Shown: positions 6,247 through 15,811, counted from the first letter of the stretch. The stretch is DNA of 64,000 nucleotides from Eubacteriaceae bacterium Marseille-Q4139 (GCA_018223415.1 JAGTTQ010000001.1:879464-943463); one strand, 5' to 3'. Numbers and translations: made by a program. Notes: generated by a model not told the origin, from the letters alone.

Positions 6247-7878
6247 TTATAAAATGTCCTCTCCGACCGTCGTCTCCCGGACGATTTTCCGGATCGGCAG
6301 GATGCTGGACGGCGAGACGGAAAGCTCGTCAAGCCCCATTTTCAGGAAGGTCTCCGTCAGCGTCTCATCTGCGCCGAGCTCGCCGCAGATTCCGACCCAG
6401 CAGCCCTCTTTATGACCGTTTTCCACAACCATCCGGATCATCCGCAGCACGGCCGGATGATGGGGATCGTAAAATTCATCCAGTTTGGAGTTCTGCCTGT
6501 CGATGGCCAGCGTGTACTGGGTCAGGTCATTCGTCCCGATGCTGAAGAAATCCACTTCCTTTGCCAGCAAATCGCTCATCATCACGGCCGCCGGCGTCTC
6601 GATCATGATCCCCTGCTCAAACTCACCGTATGGAATCCCGGCTTCCTTCATTTCCTGCTTTGTCTCCTCCACGATGGCCTTGATTCGCCGCACCTCGTCC
6701 ACGGAAATAATCATCGGGTACATGATCGCCAGATTCCCGTAGGCGCTGGCACGCAAAAGCGCACGAAGCTGCGTCTTAAAAATCTCCGGCCGCGTCAGAC
6801 AGATCCGGATGGCCCGAAGGCCCATGGCCGGATTTTCCTCATGATCGAGGCCGAAATACTCCACCTGCTTGTCGGCGCCGATGTCCAGCGTCCGGATAAC
6901 AACCTTCTTGCCGGCCATGGTCTCCGCCACAGCCTTATATGCCTGGAACTGCTCTTCCTCCGTGGGATAGTCGCTTTTTTCCAGATATAAAAACTCACTT
7001 CGGAACAGCCCGATTCCCCCTGCATCGTTGGCGAGGGCCTTCGCCGTGTCGCCGATGCTGCCGATGTTGGCGTAAAGTTCAATCTTCTTCCCGTCAAGGG
7101 TCACATTTTCCTTACCCTTAAGCTCTGCCAGAAGCTTTCTCTTCCGCTCCTGCTCCTTAAGCTTTTCCTGATAGGCCGAGAGCGTTTCCTCGTCCGGATC
7201 CACATAGAAAATCCCCTGCTCGCCGTCGATGATGGCCATTTTCCCGTTCATGTCTTCCCTGACCGGGACTCCGATCAGAGCCGGTATGTTCATGGTGCGG
7301 GCCAGGATCGCCGTATGGGAATTGGAGGAGCCAAGCTCCGTGACAAAGCCTAAAAGCTTCGTCTTGTCCATCTGTACGGTCTCGCTGGGCGCCAGGTCTT
7401 TTGCCGCCAGGATCACCGGCTCGTCGCCGATTTCCCAGACCGTCCCTTTCCCATGGAGCAGCTTTACAACCCGCTCCGAAACGTCCTTCACATCGGCCGA
7501 CCTGGCCTTAAAATACTCGTCCTCCATCTCGGAAAACATTTTTGCAAAATTATCCCCCGTGACGGCTGCCGCGTACTCGGCGTTGACCTTCTGGGATTCC
7601 ATCAGGTTCCGGGCGGCATCGTTGAAATCGTCGTCCTCCAGCATCATGGACTGCACCTCGAAAATCGCAGCGTTGACCTCCCCGACCTCTTTGAGCGCCT
7701 TCTCATAGAGAGCCGAAAGTTCTGCCATCGCCTCTGCCCTGGCTTTTTCATAGCGCAGGAGCTCTGCCTCCACGTCGTCTACGCTCCGTCTCTGCACCAT
7801 CTGCTCCTCTTTTGCGTAGAACAGAAGCCGTCCGACGGCAATCCCCTTAAGGATTGATTTCCCCACATATGTTACCAT
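6247..7878 (-). CDS. ptsI: Phosphoenolpyruvate-protein phosphotransferase (PTS enzyme I)
   Basis: Cytoplasmic enzyme that takes phosphate from PEP and passes it to HPr. The 543 residues cover the HPr-binding helical domain (about 20-140), the swivelling phosphohistidine domain with the active His188 in GSSNSHTAILARTMNIPALIG, and the C-terminal PEP-binding TIM barrel with RTLDIGADK, IRICLTRPEIFKTQLRALLRAS, and the terminal signature FFSIGTNDLTQYTLAIDR followed by CGELG. It is the last gene of the treP-treC-ptsH-ptsI series, 29 bp downstream of ptsH. It serves all PTS sugars, so a further promoter near ptsH may exist but is not obvious. Confidence 0.97.
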   Translation of the reverse strand: MVTYVGKSILKGIAVGRLLFYAKEEQMVQRRSVDDVEAELLRYEKARAEAMAELSALYEKALKEVGEVNAAIFEVQSMMLEDDDFNDAARNLMESQKVNAEYAAAVTGDNFAKMFSEMEDEYFKARSADVKDVSERVVKLLHGKGTVWEIGDEPVILAAKDLAPSETVQMDKTKLLGFVTELGSSNSHTAILARTMNIPALIGVPVREDMNGKMAIIDGEQGIFYVDPDEETLSAYQEKLKEQERKRKLLAELKGKENVTLDGKKIELYANIGSIGDTAKALANDAGGIGLFRSEFLYLEKSDYPTEEEQFQAYKAVAETMAGKKVVIRTLDIGADKQVEYFGLDHEENPAMGLRAIRICLTRPEIFKTQLRALLRASAYGNLAIMYPMIISVDEVRRIKAIVEETKQEMKEAGIPYGEFEQGIMIETPAAVMMSDLLAKEVDFFSIGTNDLTQYTLAIDRQNSKLDEFYDPHHPAVLRMIRMVVENGHKEGCWVGICGELGADETLTETFLKMGLDELSVSPSSILPIRKIVRETTVGEDIL

Positions 7879-7907
7879 AATTCCATCCCTTTCCGCCGGC
7901 GCGCAGA

Positions 7908-8165
7908 TTACAGATTCGCCTCCAAAAATGCCTTCATGGCCTCGATGGCCTGCTCCTCGTCCTCGCCCTCTGCGGCAATGGTGACTTCCATGCCTTTTTT
8001 GATGCCCATGCTCATGATTGCCATTAACTTCCCGGCATCGGATTTCTTTCCGTTCCCCTCCAGGGTAATCTTCGACTGGAACTTCTTTGCTTCCTTTACA
8101 AGAAGGCCTGCCGGTCTTGCATGGATTCCTACCTCATCTTTAATGACATACTGAAATGTTTTCAT
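7908..8165 (-). CDS. ptsH: Phosphocarrier protein HPr (Lys at regulatory position 46)
   Basis: Small carrier (85 aa) that relays phosphate from enzyme I to sugar-specific EIIA domains. The active His15 lies in GIHARPAG. The usual helix B region, where Firmicute HPr has Ser46 (KSIMGVMSLG), here reads DAGKLMAIMSMG. Gap-free alignment from His15 puts Lys at position 46, so the HPr kinase target is absent. Catabolite signalling through P-Ser-HPr/CcpA cannot run through this copy unless another serine substitutes. The AAGGAGAAGAAAGCG box fixes the start. It lies between treC and ptsI. A second conventional HPr may exist elsewhere in the genome. Confidence 0.93.
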   Translation of the reverse strand: MKTFQYVIKDEVGIHARPAGLLVKEAKKFQSKITLEGNGKKSDAGKLMAIMSMGIKKGMEVTIAAEGEDEEQAIEAMKAFLEANL

Positions 8166-8252
8166 CGCTTTCTTCTCCTTTTTTCTTATTTTTACGGCGG
8201 CCCTGCGGACGGCAGATTCCCTGTACGGCCCGCCGGCTGCCGTTTTTACACG

Positions 8253-9917
8253 TTAATTTTTCCTGTGGTGATAGAATACGGCCGTCTCATAGGGACGCAG
8301 GGAGAACTTCCCGTCTTCTTCTGTAATCCCGTCATAATTTCCAAGAATTTTCTCAAATCCTGAAAGATCCAGCCCCGACTCCCACGCCGCATCGCGGCCA
8401 TAGAAATTGTTGACAACCAGAAGCTCTTCCCCGCCATACACCCGCCTGTATGCAAACACCGCAGGATGGCGCTCCGCCAGGGCCTCAATCTTCCCATATG
8501 CGATCACATCGAGCTCCTTCCTTAATTGTACCAGCTTTTTATAATAATGGAAGATGGAATCTCCATCCAAAAGTTCTGTTTCTGCATTGATTTTACCGCA
8601 GTTTTCATTGACCGAAATCCACGGCGTGCCGTCGGTGAACCCGCCGTTTCTTCCGGCATTCCACTGAACCGGCGTGCGGCTGTTGTCTCTGGAGTGGATC
8701 TGGAGAATCCGGTAGGCGTCCTGTTCCGTGAGCCCTTTCTCCTGAAGGATCCGGAAATGGTTCAGGCTTTCCACATCCCGGTACTGGGAAATGTCCGTAA
8801 ATCCGGCATTCGTCATGCCCAGCTCCTCGCCCTGGTAGATGTACGGCGTGCCGCGAAGGAGATGGATCATCGTCGCCAGCATTTTCGCCGACTCCTTCCA
8901 GTATTTCCCCTCGCTTCCGAACCGGGACACCACCCGCGGCTGGTCGTGGTTGCACCAGAACACGGCGTTCCATGCGTCATGCTCCTGCATCCCCTTCTGC
9001 CAGCCAAAGAGAAGATCCTTTAATTTCTGGAAATCCGCCGGAACCAGCACCCACTTTTCATTGCCCATGAAATCCACCTTCAAATGATGGAAGGAAAAGA
9101 CCATGGACAGCTCCTTTCCGTCCCCGCCAGCATACTGATAGCAGTTTTCCATGGACGTGCTGGACATCTCGCCGACTGTGATGATTTCGGCGTCGGTGCC
9201 GAAGGTGGCCGCGTTCAGCTCCTGAAGGTATTTGTGGATGTTTGGCCCGTCGGTGTAGAACCGGCGGCCGTCGCCCTCATAATCATCCTCGAATACACTC
9301 TTGCTGATTAAATTCACCACGTCGAACCGGAAGCCCTTGACGCCCTTTTCCATCCAGAAGCGGACAATCTTCTGCATTTCCTTCCTGACTTCCTCGTTGT
9401 CCCAGTTGAGATCCGGCTGGGACACGTCGAACAGATGGAGATAGTATTCGTCAAACTGCTCGACGTACTCCCACACATTGCCGCCGAACTTGCTCTCCCA
9501 GTTGGTAGGCGGCACGCCCGGCGCCTTTCCTTTACGGAAAATATAGAAATTTTTATACTTTTCATCGCCGGCCAGCGCCTTTTGAAACCACTCATGGCGG
9601 CTCGACGTATGGTTGAACACCATGTCGAGCATCAGGCGGATCCCGCGTTTTTCCGCCTCCGCCGCCAGCTCTTCAAAATCTTCCATGGTACCGTACCGCG
9701 GATCGATGTTATAATAGTCCTCCACGTCGTAGCCGTTGTCGTTCTGGGGCGACACGAAAAACGGCGTCAGCCAGATATAATCGGCGCCCAGCTCTTTAAT
9801 GTAGTCCAACTTCGATGTAACGCCTTTCAAATCTCCCCAGCCGTCCCCGTTGCTGTCGCTGAACGACTTCGGGTAGATCTGGTACACCACACTCTTTTTA
9901 AAATCTGCCACGCTCAC
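8253..9917 (-). CDS. treC: Trehalose-6-phosphate hydrolase (GH13 alpha-glucosidase)
   Basis: Hydrolyses imported trehalose-6-phosphate to glucose and glucose-6-phosphate. The 554 residues show the GH13 (beta/alpha)8 motifs in order: DMVFNHTS near 98-105, GFRFDVVN with nucleophile Asp199, the acid/base Glu250 in ITVGE, and NHDQPR with Asp325. The N-terminal VYQIYPKSFSDSNGDGWGDLKG is typical of the oligo-1,6-glucosidase/TreC subfamily. Sequence alone does not separate TreC from oligo-1,6-glucosidase. The assignment to trehalose rests on the adjacent EIIBCA gene (9-bp gap) and TreR-like regulator. Also called treA in Bacillus. Confidence 0.9.
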   Translation of the reverse strand: MSVADFKKSVVYQIYPKSFSDSNGDGWGDLKGVTSKLDYIKELGADYIWLTPFFVSPQNDNGYDVEDYYNIDPRYGTMEDFEELAAEAEKRGIRLMLDMVFNHTSSRHEWFQKALAGDEKYKNFYIFRKGKAPGVPPTNWESKFGGNVWEYVEQFDEYYLHLFDVSQPDLNWDNEEVRKEMQKIVRFWMEKGVKGFRFDVVNLISKSVFEDDYEGDGRRFYTDGPNIHKYLQELNAATFGTDAEIITVGEMSSTSMENCYQYAGGDGKELSMVFSFHHLKVDFMGNEKWVLVPADFQKLKDLLFGWQKGMQEHDAWNAVFWCNHDQPRVVSRFGSEGKYWKESAKMLATMIHLLRGTPYIYQGEELGMTNAGFTDISQYRDVESLNHFRILQEKGLTEQDAYRILQIHSRDNSRTPVQWNAGRNGGFTDGTPWISVNENCGKINAETELLDGDSIFHYYKKLVQLRKELDVIAYGKIEALAERHPAVFAYRRVYGGEELLVVNNFYGRDAAWESGLDLSGFEKILGNYDGITEEDGKFSLRPYETAVFYHHRKN

Positions 9918-9926
9918 ACGTCCCTC

Positions 9927-11906
9927 CTACTCATACGATACAATATCCGTGCTGCCTGCCTTCGTCTCCATGCCGGTCATGAACCGGAACCCGGAGGCAT
10001 CGCCCTCATCCGTCACCACGAACACCGTCGTCGCCGGATGGCCTGCCGCCAGGATTTTCGCCTTGTTAAAACGGATCAACGGCTGGCCGCAGCGAACCGT
10101 ATCGCCTTCTTTTACGAAAAGCTCAAAGCCGTCGCCGTTCATATTTACCGTGTCGATGCCCACATGGATCAGCACCTCCACGCCGTTTGCCAGCGTGAGC
10201 CCGCATGCATGGCGGGAGTCCTCCATGACGGCGCTGACCGTCCCGTCGGCCGGGGCCACGACGGTTTCATTCTCCGGCTCGATAGCCAGACCGTCGCCCA
10301 TCACATGCTGGGAGAACACCTCGTCCGGCACTTCCTCAAGGGGAATGGCGCGGCCGCTTAAGTATGCCTTTAAGGCATGGCCGTTTCCATCGGCCTTCGT
10401 CTCTGTTTCCGCCGTTTCTTCTGCCGTTTCTTCTTTCACAGCTTCCGCCTTCGGCGCTTCCACCGGCTCTGCCTTAAGAAGCCCTCGTTCCTCCGCCGAC
10501 AGCTTTCTGCTTCCGACTGCAAACGTCAGCGCAAACGGCACCACAACGGCAACCGCCATGGCTGCCAGGAACACCAGATAATACTGCGGGAAAATGGACA
10601 GGATTCCCGGCAGGCCGCCGACGCCGATGCTGGTGGCCTGTACGCCGAAGCCCACGGAAATCAGGGCCGCACATGCCGATCCGATCATGCCGCAGATGAG
10701 CGGGAAGCCGTATTTTAAGTTGACGCCGAAAAGCGCCGGCTCCGTGACGCCAAGGTAACAGGAAATCAACGCCGGCACGTTCACCTGCTCGGCGCGCTCG
10801 TTTTTCTTCTGGAGCACGCTCATGGCAAGGACGCTGGAGCCCTGGGCGATGTTGCTTAAGGCGATCATCGGCCATAACATCGTACCGCCTGTGCTTGTCA
10901 CAAGCTGGGAATCAATGGCATTCGTCATATGATGCAGGCCGGTCATAACCACCGGCGCATAAAAGAGCCCGAAAATGCCGGCGAACACGAAACGGAAGTT
11001 GGAAGTAAGGCCTGCATAAACCACGTCGCCGATGGCGTTTCCGATGGCCCAGCCGATGGGGCCGACGACCATATGGGCGATAAAGACTGCCGGTACCAGA
11101 GAGCAGAACGGCACCACGATCATGCTGATGACTGCCGGACAGTGTTTCCGGAAGAACCGCTCCAGATAGACCAGGACGAAGCCTGCCATCATGGCTGCGA
11201 TCACCTGTCCCTGATAGCCGATCATCCGGACGGTGGCGAAGCCGAAATCCCAGACCGGGATCTGATCTGCCGGCGTCGTGGCCACGCTGAAACCGTTTAA
11301 GAGCTGAGACGATACGAGCGTCAGTCCCAGGACGATGCCCAGGATCTGGGTCGTTCCCATTTTCTTCGTAATCGACCAGACAATTCCCACCGGCAAAAGC
11401 CAGAACACGGCCTCGCCGATCAGCCAGAGGAAGCTGTCCACGCCGTACCAGAACTGGGAAATTTCCACGAGCGTCTTTGTTCCGTTCTCAAAAAAGGCAA
11501 TGCTGTCGATCACGTTCCGGAAGCCGAGTACGAGACCGCCGCAGATCAGGGCCGGGATAATCGGCGCAAAAATCTCGCCCAGATTGCTCATGAGCTTCTG
11601 GATCCATGTCTGATTGTCCTTGGCCGCCTGCTTGGCCGCCTCCTTGCTTACGCCTTCCACGCCGGCATAAGCCGTGAACTCGTTGAAAAAGGTGGAAACA
11701 TCGTTTCCGATAATTACCTGGAACTGCCCCGCCTGGGTAAACGTCCCCTTTACACAGCCGATCTCCTCGATCTGCTTCACATCGGCCTTCTTCTCGTCGG
11801 CCAGCACGAACCGCATCCGCGTCATACAGTGGGAAACCGCGGAAATATTGCTCTTGCCCCCGATGGCCTCCAAGAGCGCCCGCACCTCGTCCTGATACTT
11901 CGCCAT
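9927..11906 (-). CDS. treP: Trehalose-specific PTS permease, EIIBCA
   Basis: Membrane transporter that phosphorylates trehalose during uptake. Domains in order: EIIB (about residues 1-85, active Cys27 in AVSHCMTRMRF), a membrane EIIC domain (about 105-465, ten or so hydrophobic segments, with GVTEPALFGVNLKYGFP), an Ala/Glu-rich linker (about 480-515), and a fused Glc-type EIIA (about 520-659, active His581 in VLIHVGIDTVNMNG). The start at 11906 is set by AAGGAGGAGCAAGAAC; the ATG eight codons upstream has no such site. The operon is opposed by treR, with two operator-like palindromes in the gap. Specificity (trehalose rather than sucrose or beta-glucoside) is inferred from the neighbours. Confidence 0.92.
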   Translation of the reverse strand: MAKYQDEVRALLEAIGGKSNISAVSHCMTRMRFVLADEKKADVKQIEEIGCVKGTFTQAGQFQVIIGNDVSTFFNEFTAYAGVEGVSKEAAKQAAKDNQTWIQKLMSNLGEIFAPIIPALICGGLVLGFRNVIDSIAFFENGTKTLVEISQFWYGVDSFLWLIGEAVFWLLPVGIVWSITKKMGTTQILGIVLGLTLVSSQLLNGFSVATTPADQIPVWDFGFATVRMIGYQGQVIAAMMAGFVLVYLERFFRKHCPAVISMIVVPFCSLVPAVFIAHMVVGPIGWAIGNAIGDVVYAGLTSNFRFVFAGIFGLFYAPVVMTGLHHMTNAIDSQLVTSTGGTMLWPMIALSNIAQGSSVLAMSVLQKKNERAEQVNVPALISCYLGVTEPALFGVNLKYGFPLICGMIGSACAALISVGFGVQATSIGVGGLPGILSIFPQYYLVFLAAMAVAVVVPFALTFAVGSRKLSAEERGLLKAEPVEAPKAEAVKEETAEETAETETKADGNGHALKAYLSGRAIPLEEVPDEVFSQHVMGDGLAIEPENETVVAPADGTVSAVMEDSRHACGLTLANGVEVLIHVGIDTVNMNGDGFELFVKEGDTVRCGQPLIRFNKAKILAAGHPATTVFVVTDEGDASGFRFMTGMETKAGSTDIVSYE

Positions 11907-11944
11907 GTTCTTGCTCCTCCTTAACCCCATTGATATTCATCAAC

Positions 11945-11995
11945 TTGTTTGAACAACTTTATCCTTACCATAGCACACTTGTTTAAACATGTCAA
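11945..11995 (-). promoter_or_regulatory. treP promoter with two TreR-type operators
   Basis: Minus strand TTGACA (11995-11990), 17-bp spacer, TATGGT (11972-11967). Two related dyads, TGTTTAAACA (11980-11989, in the spacer) and TTGTTTGAACAA (11945-11956, just after the start point), have centres 34 bp apart, close to three helical turns. This suits a dimeric GntR-family repressor binding twice. Confidence 0.75.
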
Positions 11996-12005
11996 CATTT
12001 TCTTC

Positions 12006-12033
12006 TTGACTTTCCATTGTTTTCTCTTATAAT
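12006..12033 (+). promoter_or_regulatory. treR promoter
   Basis: TTGACT (12006-12011), 16-bp spacer, TATAAT (12028-12033). It is back to back with the treP promoter, so operator occupancy may also affect treR. Confidence 0.7.
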
Positions 12034-12165
12034 ACTACATATGAAAATTCCGGACGGCAGCCGTGGACGAGCCATGCCTGCACGTGCGGAGACATATCCC
12101 TTTTAGATTCACCGGAACCCGCCGGGACAATTTCCATGACCGCGGATCCAGACTGGAGTGAGAGC

Positions 12166-12900
12166 ATGCCAAAGAGCAAATACGAGATGATTTACAAAGA
12201 CTTAAAGCAGAAAATCGAAAGCGGCGAATACCCTCATGGTGAATTATTGCCATCTGAGAACGCTCTGATTCCTGTATATTCCTGTTCCAGAAATACCCTG
12301 CGCCGCGCCGTCGGGCGGCTGGTGGCGGACGGCTATGTCCAGACCATGCAGGGAAAAGGTGTCCGCAATATCTATCTTCCCGTAGAACAGGCTTCTTATA
12401 CCATCGGCGGCATCGAAACCTTCCGGGAGTCCTCGATCCGCAACAAAAAAGAGGGCGCAACGAAGGTCATCTGCTTCATGGAACTGACGGCCGACGAGCG
12501 GATTTCCAAAAAAACCGGCTTTCCCGAGGGCGCCGAACTTTATTACATCCAGCGCGTCCACTCTTTAGACGGAAAACCGCTCATCTTAAACCACAACTAT
12601 TTTTTAAAGAGCGCCGCCTGCGGCCTCACGGCAGAGATTGCCGCCCAGTCCATCTACGATTATCTGGAAAACACCCTGCACATGACAATCGTCAACAGCC
12701 GGCGCGTCATGACCGTGGAAAAAATCACGGAAATCGACGAAAAGTACCTGGAGCTGGACGCCAACGACTACAACTGCCTGGCCGTCATCAGCAGCCACAC
12801 CTATAACAGCGACGGCGTCATGTTTGAATACACGGTCTCCAGGCACCGCCCCGACTATTTCCGTTTCCAGGACAACGCGCTCCGCCGCCCGGTCATATGA
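12166..12900 (+). CDS. treR: Trehalose operon repressor, GntR family (UTRA)
   Basis: DNA-binding regulator (244 aa) with an N-terminal GntR winged helix (about residues 5-68, KYEMIYKDLKQKIESGEYPH, then LLPSENALIPVYSCSRNTLRRAVGRLVADGYV) and a C-terminal UTRA ligand domain (about 90-235). In known TreR proteins trehalose-6-phosphate is the inducer. Start at 12166 follows GGAGTGAGAGC; an ATG ten codons earlier is less likely. It is divergent from treP across a gap that carries two matching palindromes, so it most likely represses the trehalose PTS operon. Confidence 0.88.
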   Translation: MPKSKYEMIYKDLKQKIESGEYPHGELLPSENALIPVYSCSRNTLRRAVGRLVADGYVQTMQGKGVRNIYLPVEQASYTIGGIETFRESSIRNKKEGATKVICFMELTADERISKKTGFPEGAELYYIQRVHSLDGKPLILNHNYFLKSAACGLTAEIAAQSIYDYLENTLHMTIVNSRRVMTVEKITEIDEKYLELDANDYNCLAVISSHTYNSDGVMFEYTVSRHRPDYFRFQDNALRRPVI

Positions 12901-12971
12901 TGGGCGCCGGATTTTCCCGGGCCGCGAAAACGTGCGCGCCGAAATGAGGCATCCATATAAACATCGCAAAA

Positions 12972-13040
12972 AAGGACTGTGTCAGGCAGCCAGTCTCCCA
13001 AACCCGGGAGCTTTGCTGCCTTTCACAGTCCTTATCTTTT
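12972..13040 (+). terminator. treR terminator
   Basis: AAGGACTGTG (12972-12981) pairs with CACAGTCCTT (13024-13033), followed by ATCTTTTTT. An inner stem GGCAGC/GCTGCC extends it. It lies between treR and the end of the convergent clpB gene. Confidence 0.82.
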
Positions 13041-13120
13041 TTACGCCTTTCTTTTATATGTGTCTATTTCTGCTCTTTTCCGCCCTGCTTCTGGCGGCCC
13101 CGCGCGGCCGGAAAGGCGCC

Positions 13121-15724
13121 TTATGCGCGCCCTTCTCCTCTTTTGGCCGATGCCGAGAGCTTTCCGCCCTCTGCATCAATCCAGATGGTGTCTCCAGTGT
13201 GGACGCCGTCGGAAAGGATCAGTCTCGCCGCCAGCGTCTCCACATGTTTCTGGAGATACCGCTTTAACGGCCTTGCACCGTAAACCGGGTCGTAGCCATT
13301 CTCCACAATAAACTGTTTCGCACCGTCGGAGAGCGCAATCGTCAGTTCCTTATCCGCCAGCCGCTTATTCACATCGGCAATCAGAAGGTCAACGATTCCG
13401 CCGATGTTCTCCTTTGTCAGCGGCTTGAACAGAATCGTCTCGTCGAGACGGTTCAGAAATTCCGGACGGAAATGCGCCCGCAGATCATTAAGAACAGCCT
13501 TTTCCACCTCCGGACGGATGTTTCCGGCCTCGCCGATGCCGTCTAAGAGATACTGGGAGCCGATGTTGGACGTCAGGATAATGATCGTGTTCTTAAAGTC
13601 CACGGTCTTTCCCATGGAGTCCGTGATCCGCCCGTCGTCCAACACCTGAAGGAGCACGTTGAACACGTCGGGATGGGCCTTTTCCACCTCGTCAAACAGA
13701 ACGACGCAGTAGGGCTTTCTCCGCACGGCCTCGGTGAGCTGGCCGCCCTCATCATAGCCCACGTATCCTGGCGGCGCTCCGATGAGACGGGATACGGAGT
13801 GTTTCTCCATGTACTCGCTCATATCGATCCGCACCATGTTGTTTTCATCGTCAAACAGGTTCTCGGCAAGGGCCTTGGCAAGCTCCGTTTTTCCGACGCC
13901 GGTGGGGCCTAAAAACAGGAAGGAGCCGATGGGCTTCGTGGGATCCTTGATGCCGGCCTTGGAGCGGATGATGGCTTCCGTCACCTTCTCGACGCCCTCG
14001 TCCTGGCCGATGACCCGCTTATGAAGCTGTTCATCGAGGTGGAGCGTCTTGTTCCGCTCGCTCTCCGTAAGCTTTGCCACCGGAATTCCCGTCCAGCGGG
14101 AAATGATCCTTGCGATCTCATCGTCGGTGACGCTCTCATGGACAAGGCTTAGATCCTGGTTTTTGACCTTTTCTTCCTCTTCCCGCAGCTCTTTTTCCAC
14201 CTGCGGGAGCTTTCCGTACTGGAGCTCTGCGGCCTTGTTGAGGTCGTACTTCTGCTGTGCATCCTGGATCTGGCGGTGCAGGGCTTCGATCTCCTCCCGG
14301 AGCCTGGAAAGCTTATCGACAGACGCCTTCTCATTCTCCCACTGGGCCTTCTGAGCCGCAAACTGGTCATGGAGCTCCGCAAGCTCCTTCTGGAGATCGG
14401 AAAGCCTTTCCTGGCTCAAATGGTCGGTCTCCTTCTTTAAAGCAGCCTCCTCGATCTCAAGCTGCATGATTTTTCTCGACAATTCATCCAATTCCGTCGG
14501 CATGGAGTCCAACTCCGTCTTAATCATGGCGCAGGCCTCGTCCACCAGGTCGATGGCCTTATCCGGCAGGAACCGGTCGCTGATGTAGCGGTTGGAAAGG
14601 ACGGCCGCAGCCACCAGGGCCGAGTCGGTGATCTTCACGCCGTGGTAGACCTCGTAGCGATCCTTGAGGCCGCGCAGGATGGAAATCGTGTCCTCCACCG
14701 TCGGCTCATCCACCGTCACCGGCTGGAACCGACGCTCAAGAGCCGGATCTTTCTCAATATATTTCCTGTATTCGTCCAACGTCGTCGCGCCGATGCAGTG
14801 AAGCTCGCCTCGGGCCAGCATGGGCTTTAACATGTTGCCGGCATCCATGGAGCCCTCGGTCTTTCCTGCGCCGACAATGGTATGGAGCTCGTCGATGAAC
14901 AGGATAATCTGCCCGTCGCTCTTTTTCACCTCGTCGAGGACGGCCTTTAACCGTTCCTCAAACTCGCCGCGGTACTTGGCGCCTGCCACCAGTGCGCCCA
15001 TGTCCAGGGAAAACAGCTTCTTATCCTTTAAGCCCTCCGGCACATCGCCGCGGACAATTCTCTGTGCCAGCCCCTCGACGACGGCCGTCTTGCCGACGCC
15101 TGGTTCGCCGATTAGAACCGGGTTGTTTTTCGTCTTCCTGGAAAGAATCCGGATCACGTTCCGGATCTCGGCGTCACGGCCGATGACCGGGTCAAGCTTC
15201 TGGTCCCTGGCCCGCTCCACCAGGTCTGCGCCGTACTTATTTAAGGTATCGTAGGTGGCCTCCGGATTGTCGCTGACAACCCGCTGGTTTCCGCGAACCG
15301 TGGACAACGCCTGAAGGAATTTGTCCCGGTCGATGCCGTAGGCGCGGAACAGTTCCTTTACGGCCCGGTTCGGCTGCTTTAACAGGCAGAGGAAGAGATG
15401 CTCAACCGAGACATACTCGTCTCCCATGGCCTTCGCCTCATCCTCGGCGCTAATCAGCACCTTATTTAAGTCATTGCTCAAATATACCTGTCCGCCGCCG
15501 GAGACCTTCGGCAGCTTCTCCACCGCCTGCTCCGCCTCATTTAAAAACTGTCCGCCTGCAATCCCCATTTTCGTCACGAGCTTCATAATCAGGCTGTCCT
15601 CCAGCCTCAAAAGGCTCACTAGCAGGTGTTCCTGGTCTATCTGCTGGTTACCGTACTCGTAAGCCAGCTTCTCACAGCCCTGTACCGCTTCCACGGACTT
15701 CTGTGTAAATTTGCTGATGTTCAT
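13121..15724 (-). CDS. clpB: ATP-dependent disaggregase ClpB
   Basis: Hexameric Hsp100 chaperone that extracts and refolds aggregated proteins together with DnaK. The 867 residues are full length: Clp_N repeats (about 1-150), AAA1 with Walker A GEPGVGKT (206-213) and Walker B ILFIDELH, the long coiled-coil middle domain (about 410-530, rich in Glu/Lys/Leu) that marks ClpB rather than ClpC, AAA2 with GPTGVGKT, VVLFDEVEKAHPDVFN and the GYVGYDEGG pore loop, and a C-terminal ClpB_D2 domain. It is monocistronic and driven by a heat-shock promoter overlapped by a CIRCE element. Confidence 0.97.
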   Translation of the reverse strand: MNISKFTQKSVEAVQGCEKLAYEYGNQQIDQEHLLVSLLRLEDSLIMKLVTKMGIAGGQFLNEAEQAVEKLPKVSGGGQVYLSNDLNKVLISAEDEAKAMGDEYVSVEHLFLCLLKQPNRAVKELFRAYGIDRDKFLQALSTVRGNQRVVSDNPEATYDTLNKYGADLVERARDQKLDPVIGRDAEIRNVIRILSRKTKNNPVLIGEPGVGKTAVVEGLAQRIVRGDVPEGLKDKKLFSLDMGALVAGAKYRGEFEERLKAVLDEVKKSDGQIILFIDELHTIVGAGKTEGSMDAGNMLKPMLARGELHCIGATTLDEYRKYIEKDPALERRFQPVTVDEPTVEDTISILRGLKDRYEVYHGVKITDSALVAAAVLSNRYISDRFLPDKAIDLVDEACAMIKTELDSMPTELDELSRKIMQLEIEEAALKKETDHLSQERLSDLQKELAELHDQFAAQKAQWENEKASVDKLSRLREEIEALHRQIQDAQQKYDLNKAAELQYGKLPQVEKELREEEEKVKNQDLSLVHESVTDDEIARIISRWTGIPVAKLTESERNKTLHLDEQLHKRVIGQDEGVEKVTEAIIRSKAGIKDPTKPIGSFLFLGPTGVGKTELAKALAENLFDDENNMVRIDMSEYMEKHSVSRLIGAPPGYVGYDEGGQLTEAVRRKPYCVVLFDEVEKAHPDVFNVLLQVLDDGRITDSMGKTVDFKNTIIILTSNIGSQYLLDGIGEAGNIRPEVEKAVLNDLRAHFRPEFLNRLDETILFKPLTKENIGGIVDLLIADVNKRLADKELTIALSDGAKQFIVENGYDPVYGARPLKRYLQKHVETLAARLILSDGVHTGDTIWIDAEGGKLSASAKRGEGRA

Positions 15725-15768
15725 AAATCACTGCCTCCTTTATGCAGGGGTCATCTTGTTATAGATGA

Positions 15769-15811
15769 ACTATAACACATGTTGTTAGCAGTGTCAAGAG
15801 GCGAGTGCTAA
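15769..15811 (-). promoter_or_regulatory. clpB promoter with CIRCE element
   Basis: Minus strand TTGACA (15797-15792), 17-bp spacer, TATAGT (15774-15769). The CIRCE dyad at 15785-15811 reads TTAGCAGTG, nine bases, GAGTGCTAA on the plus strand; one arm is perfect and the other has two mismatches. It covers the -35 box, so HrcA would block RNA polymerase there. Confidence 0.85.

Noticed and set aside
9435..10361. Long plus-strand ORF of 308 codons
   Set aside because: It lies antisense to treC and treP, has the biased His/Arg-rich composition of a GC-driven shadow frame and no ribosome site or domain.
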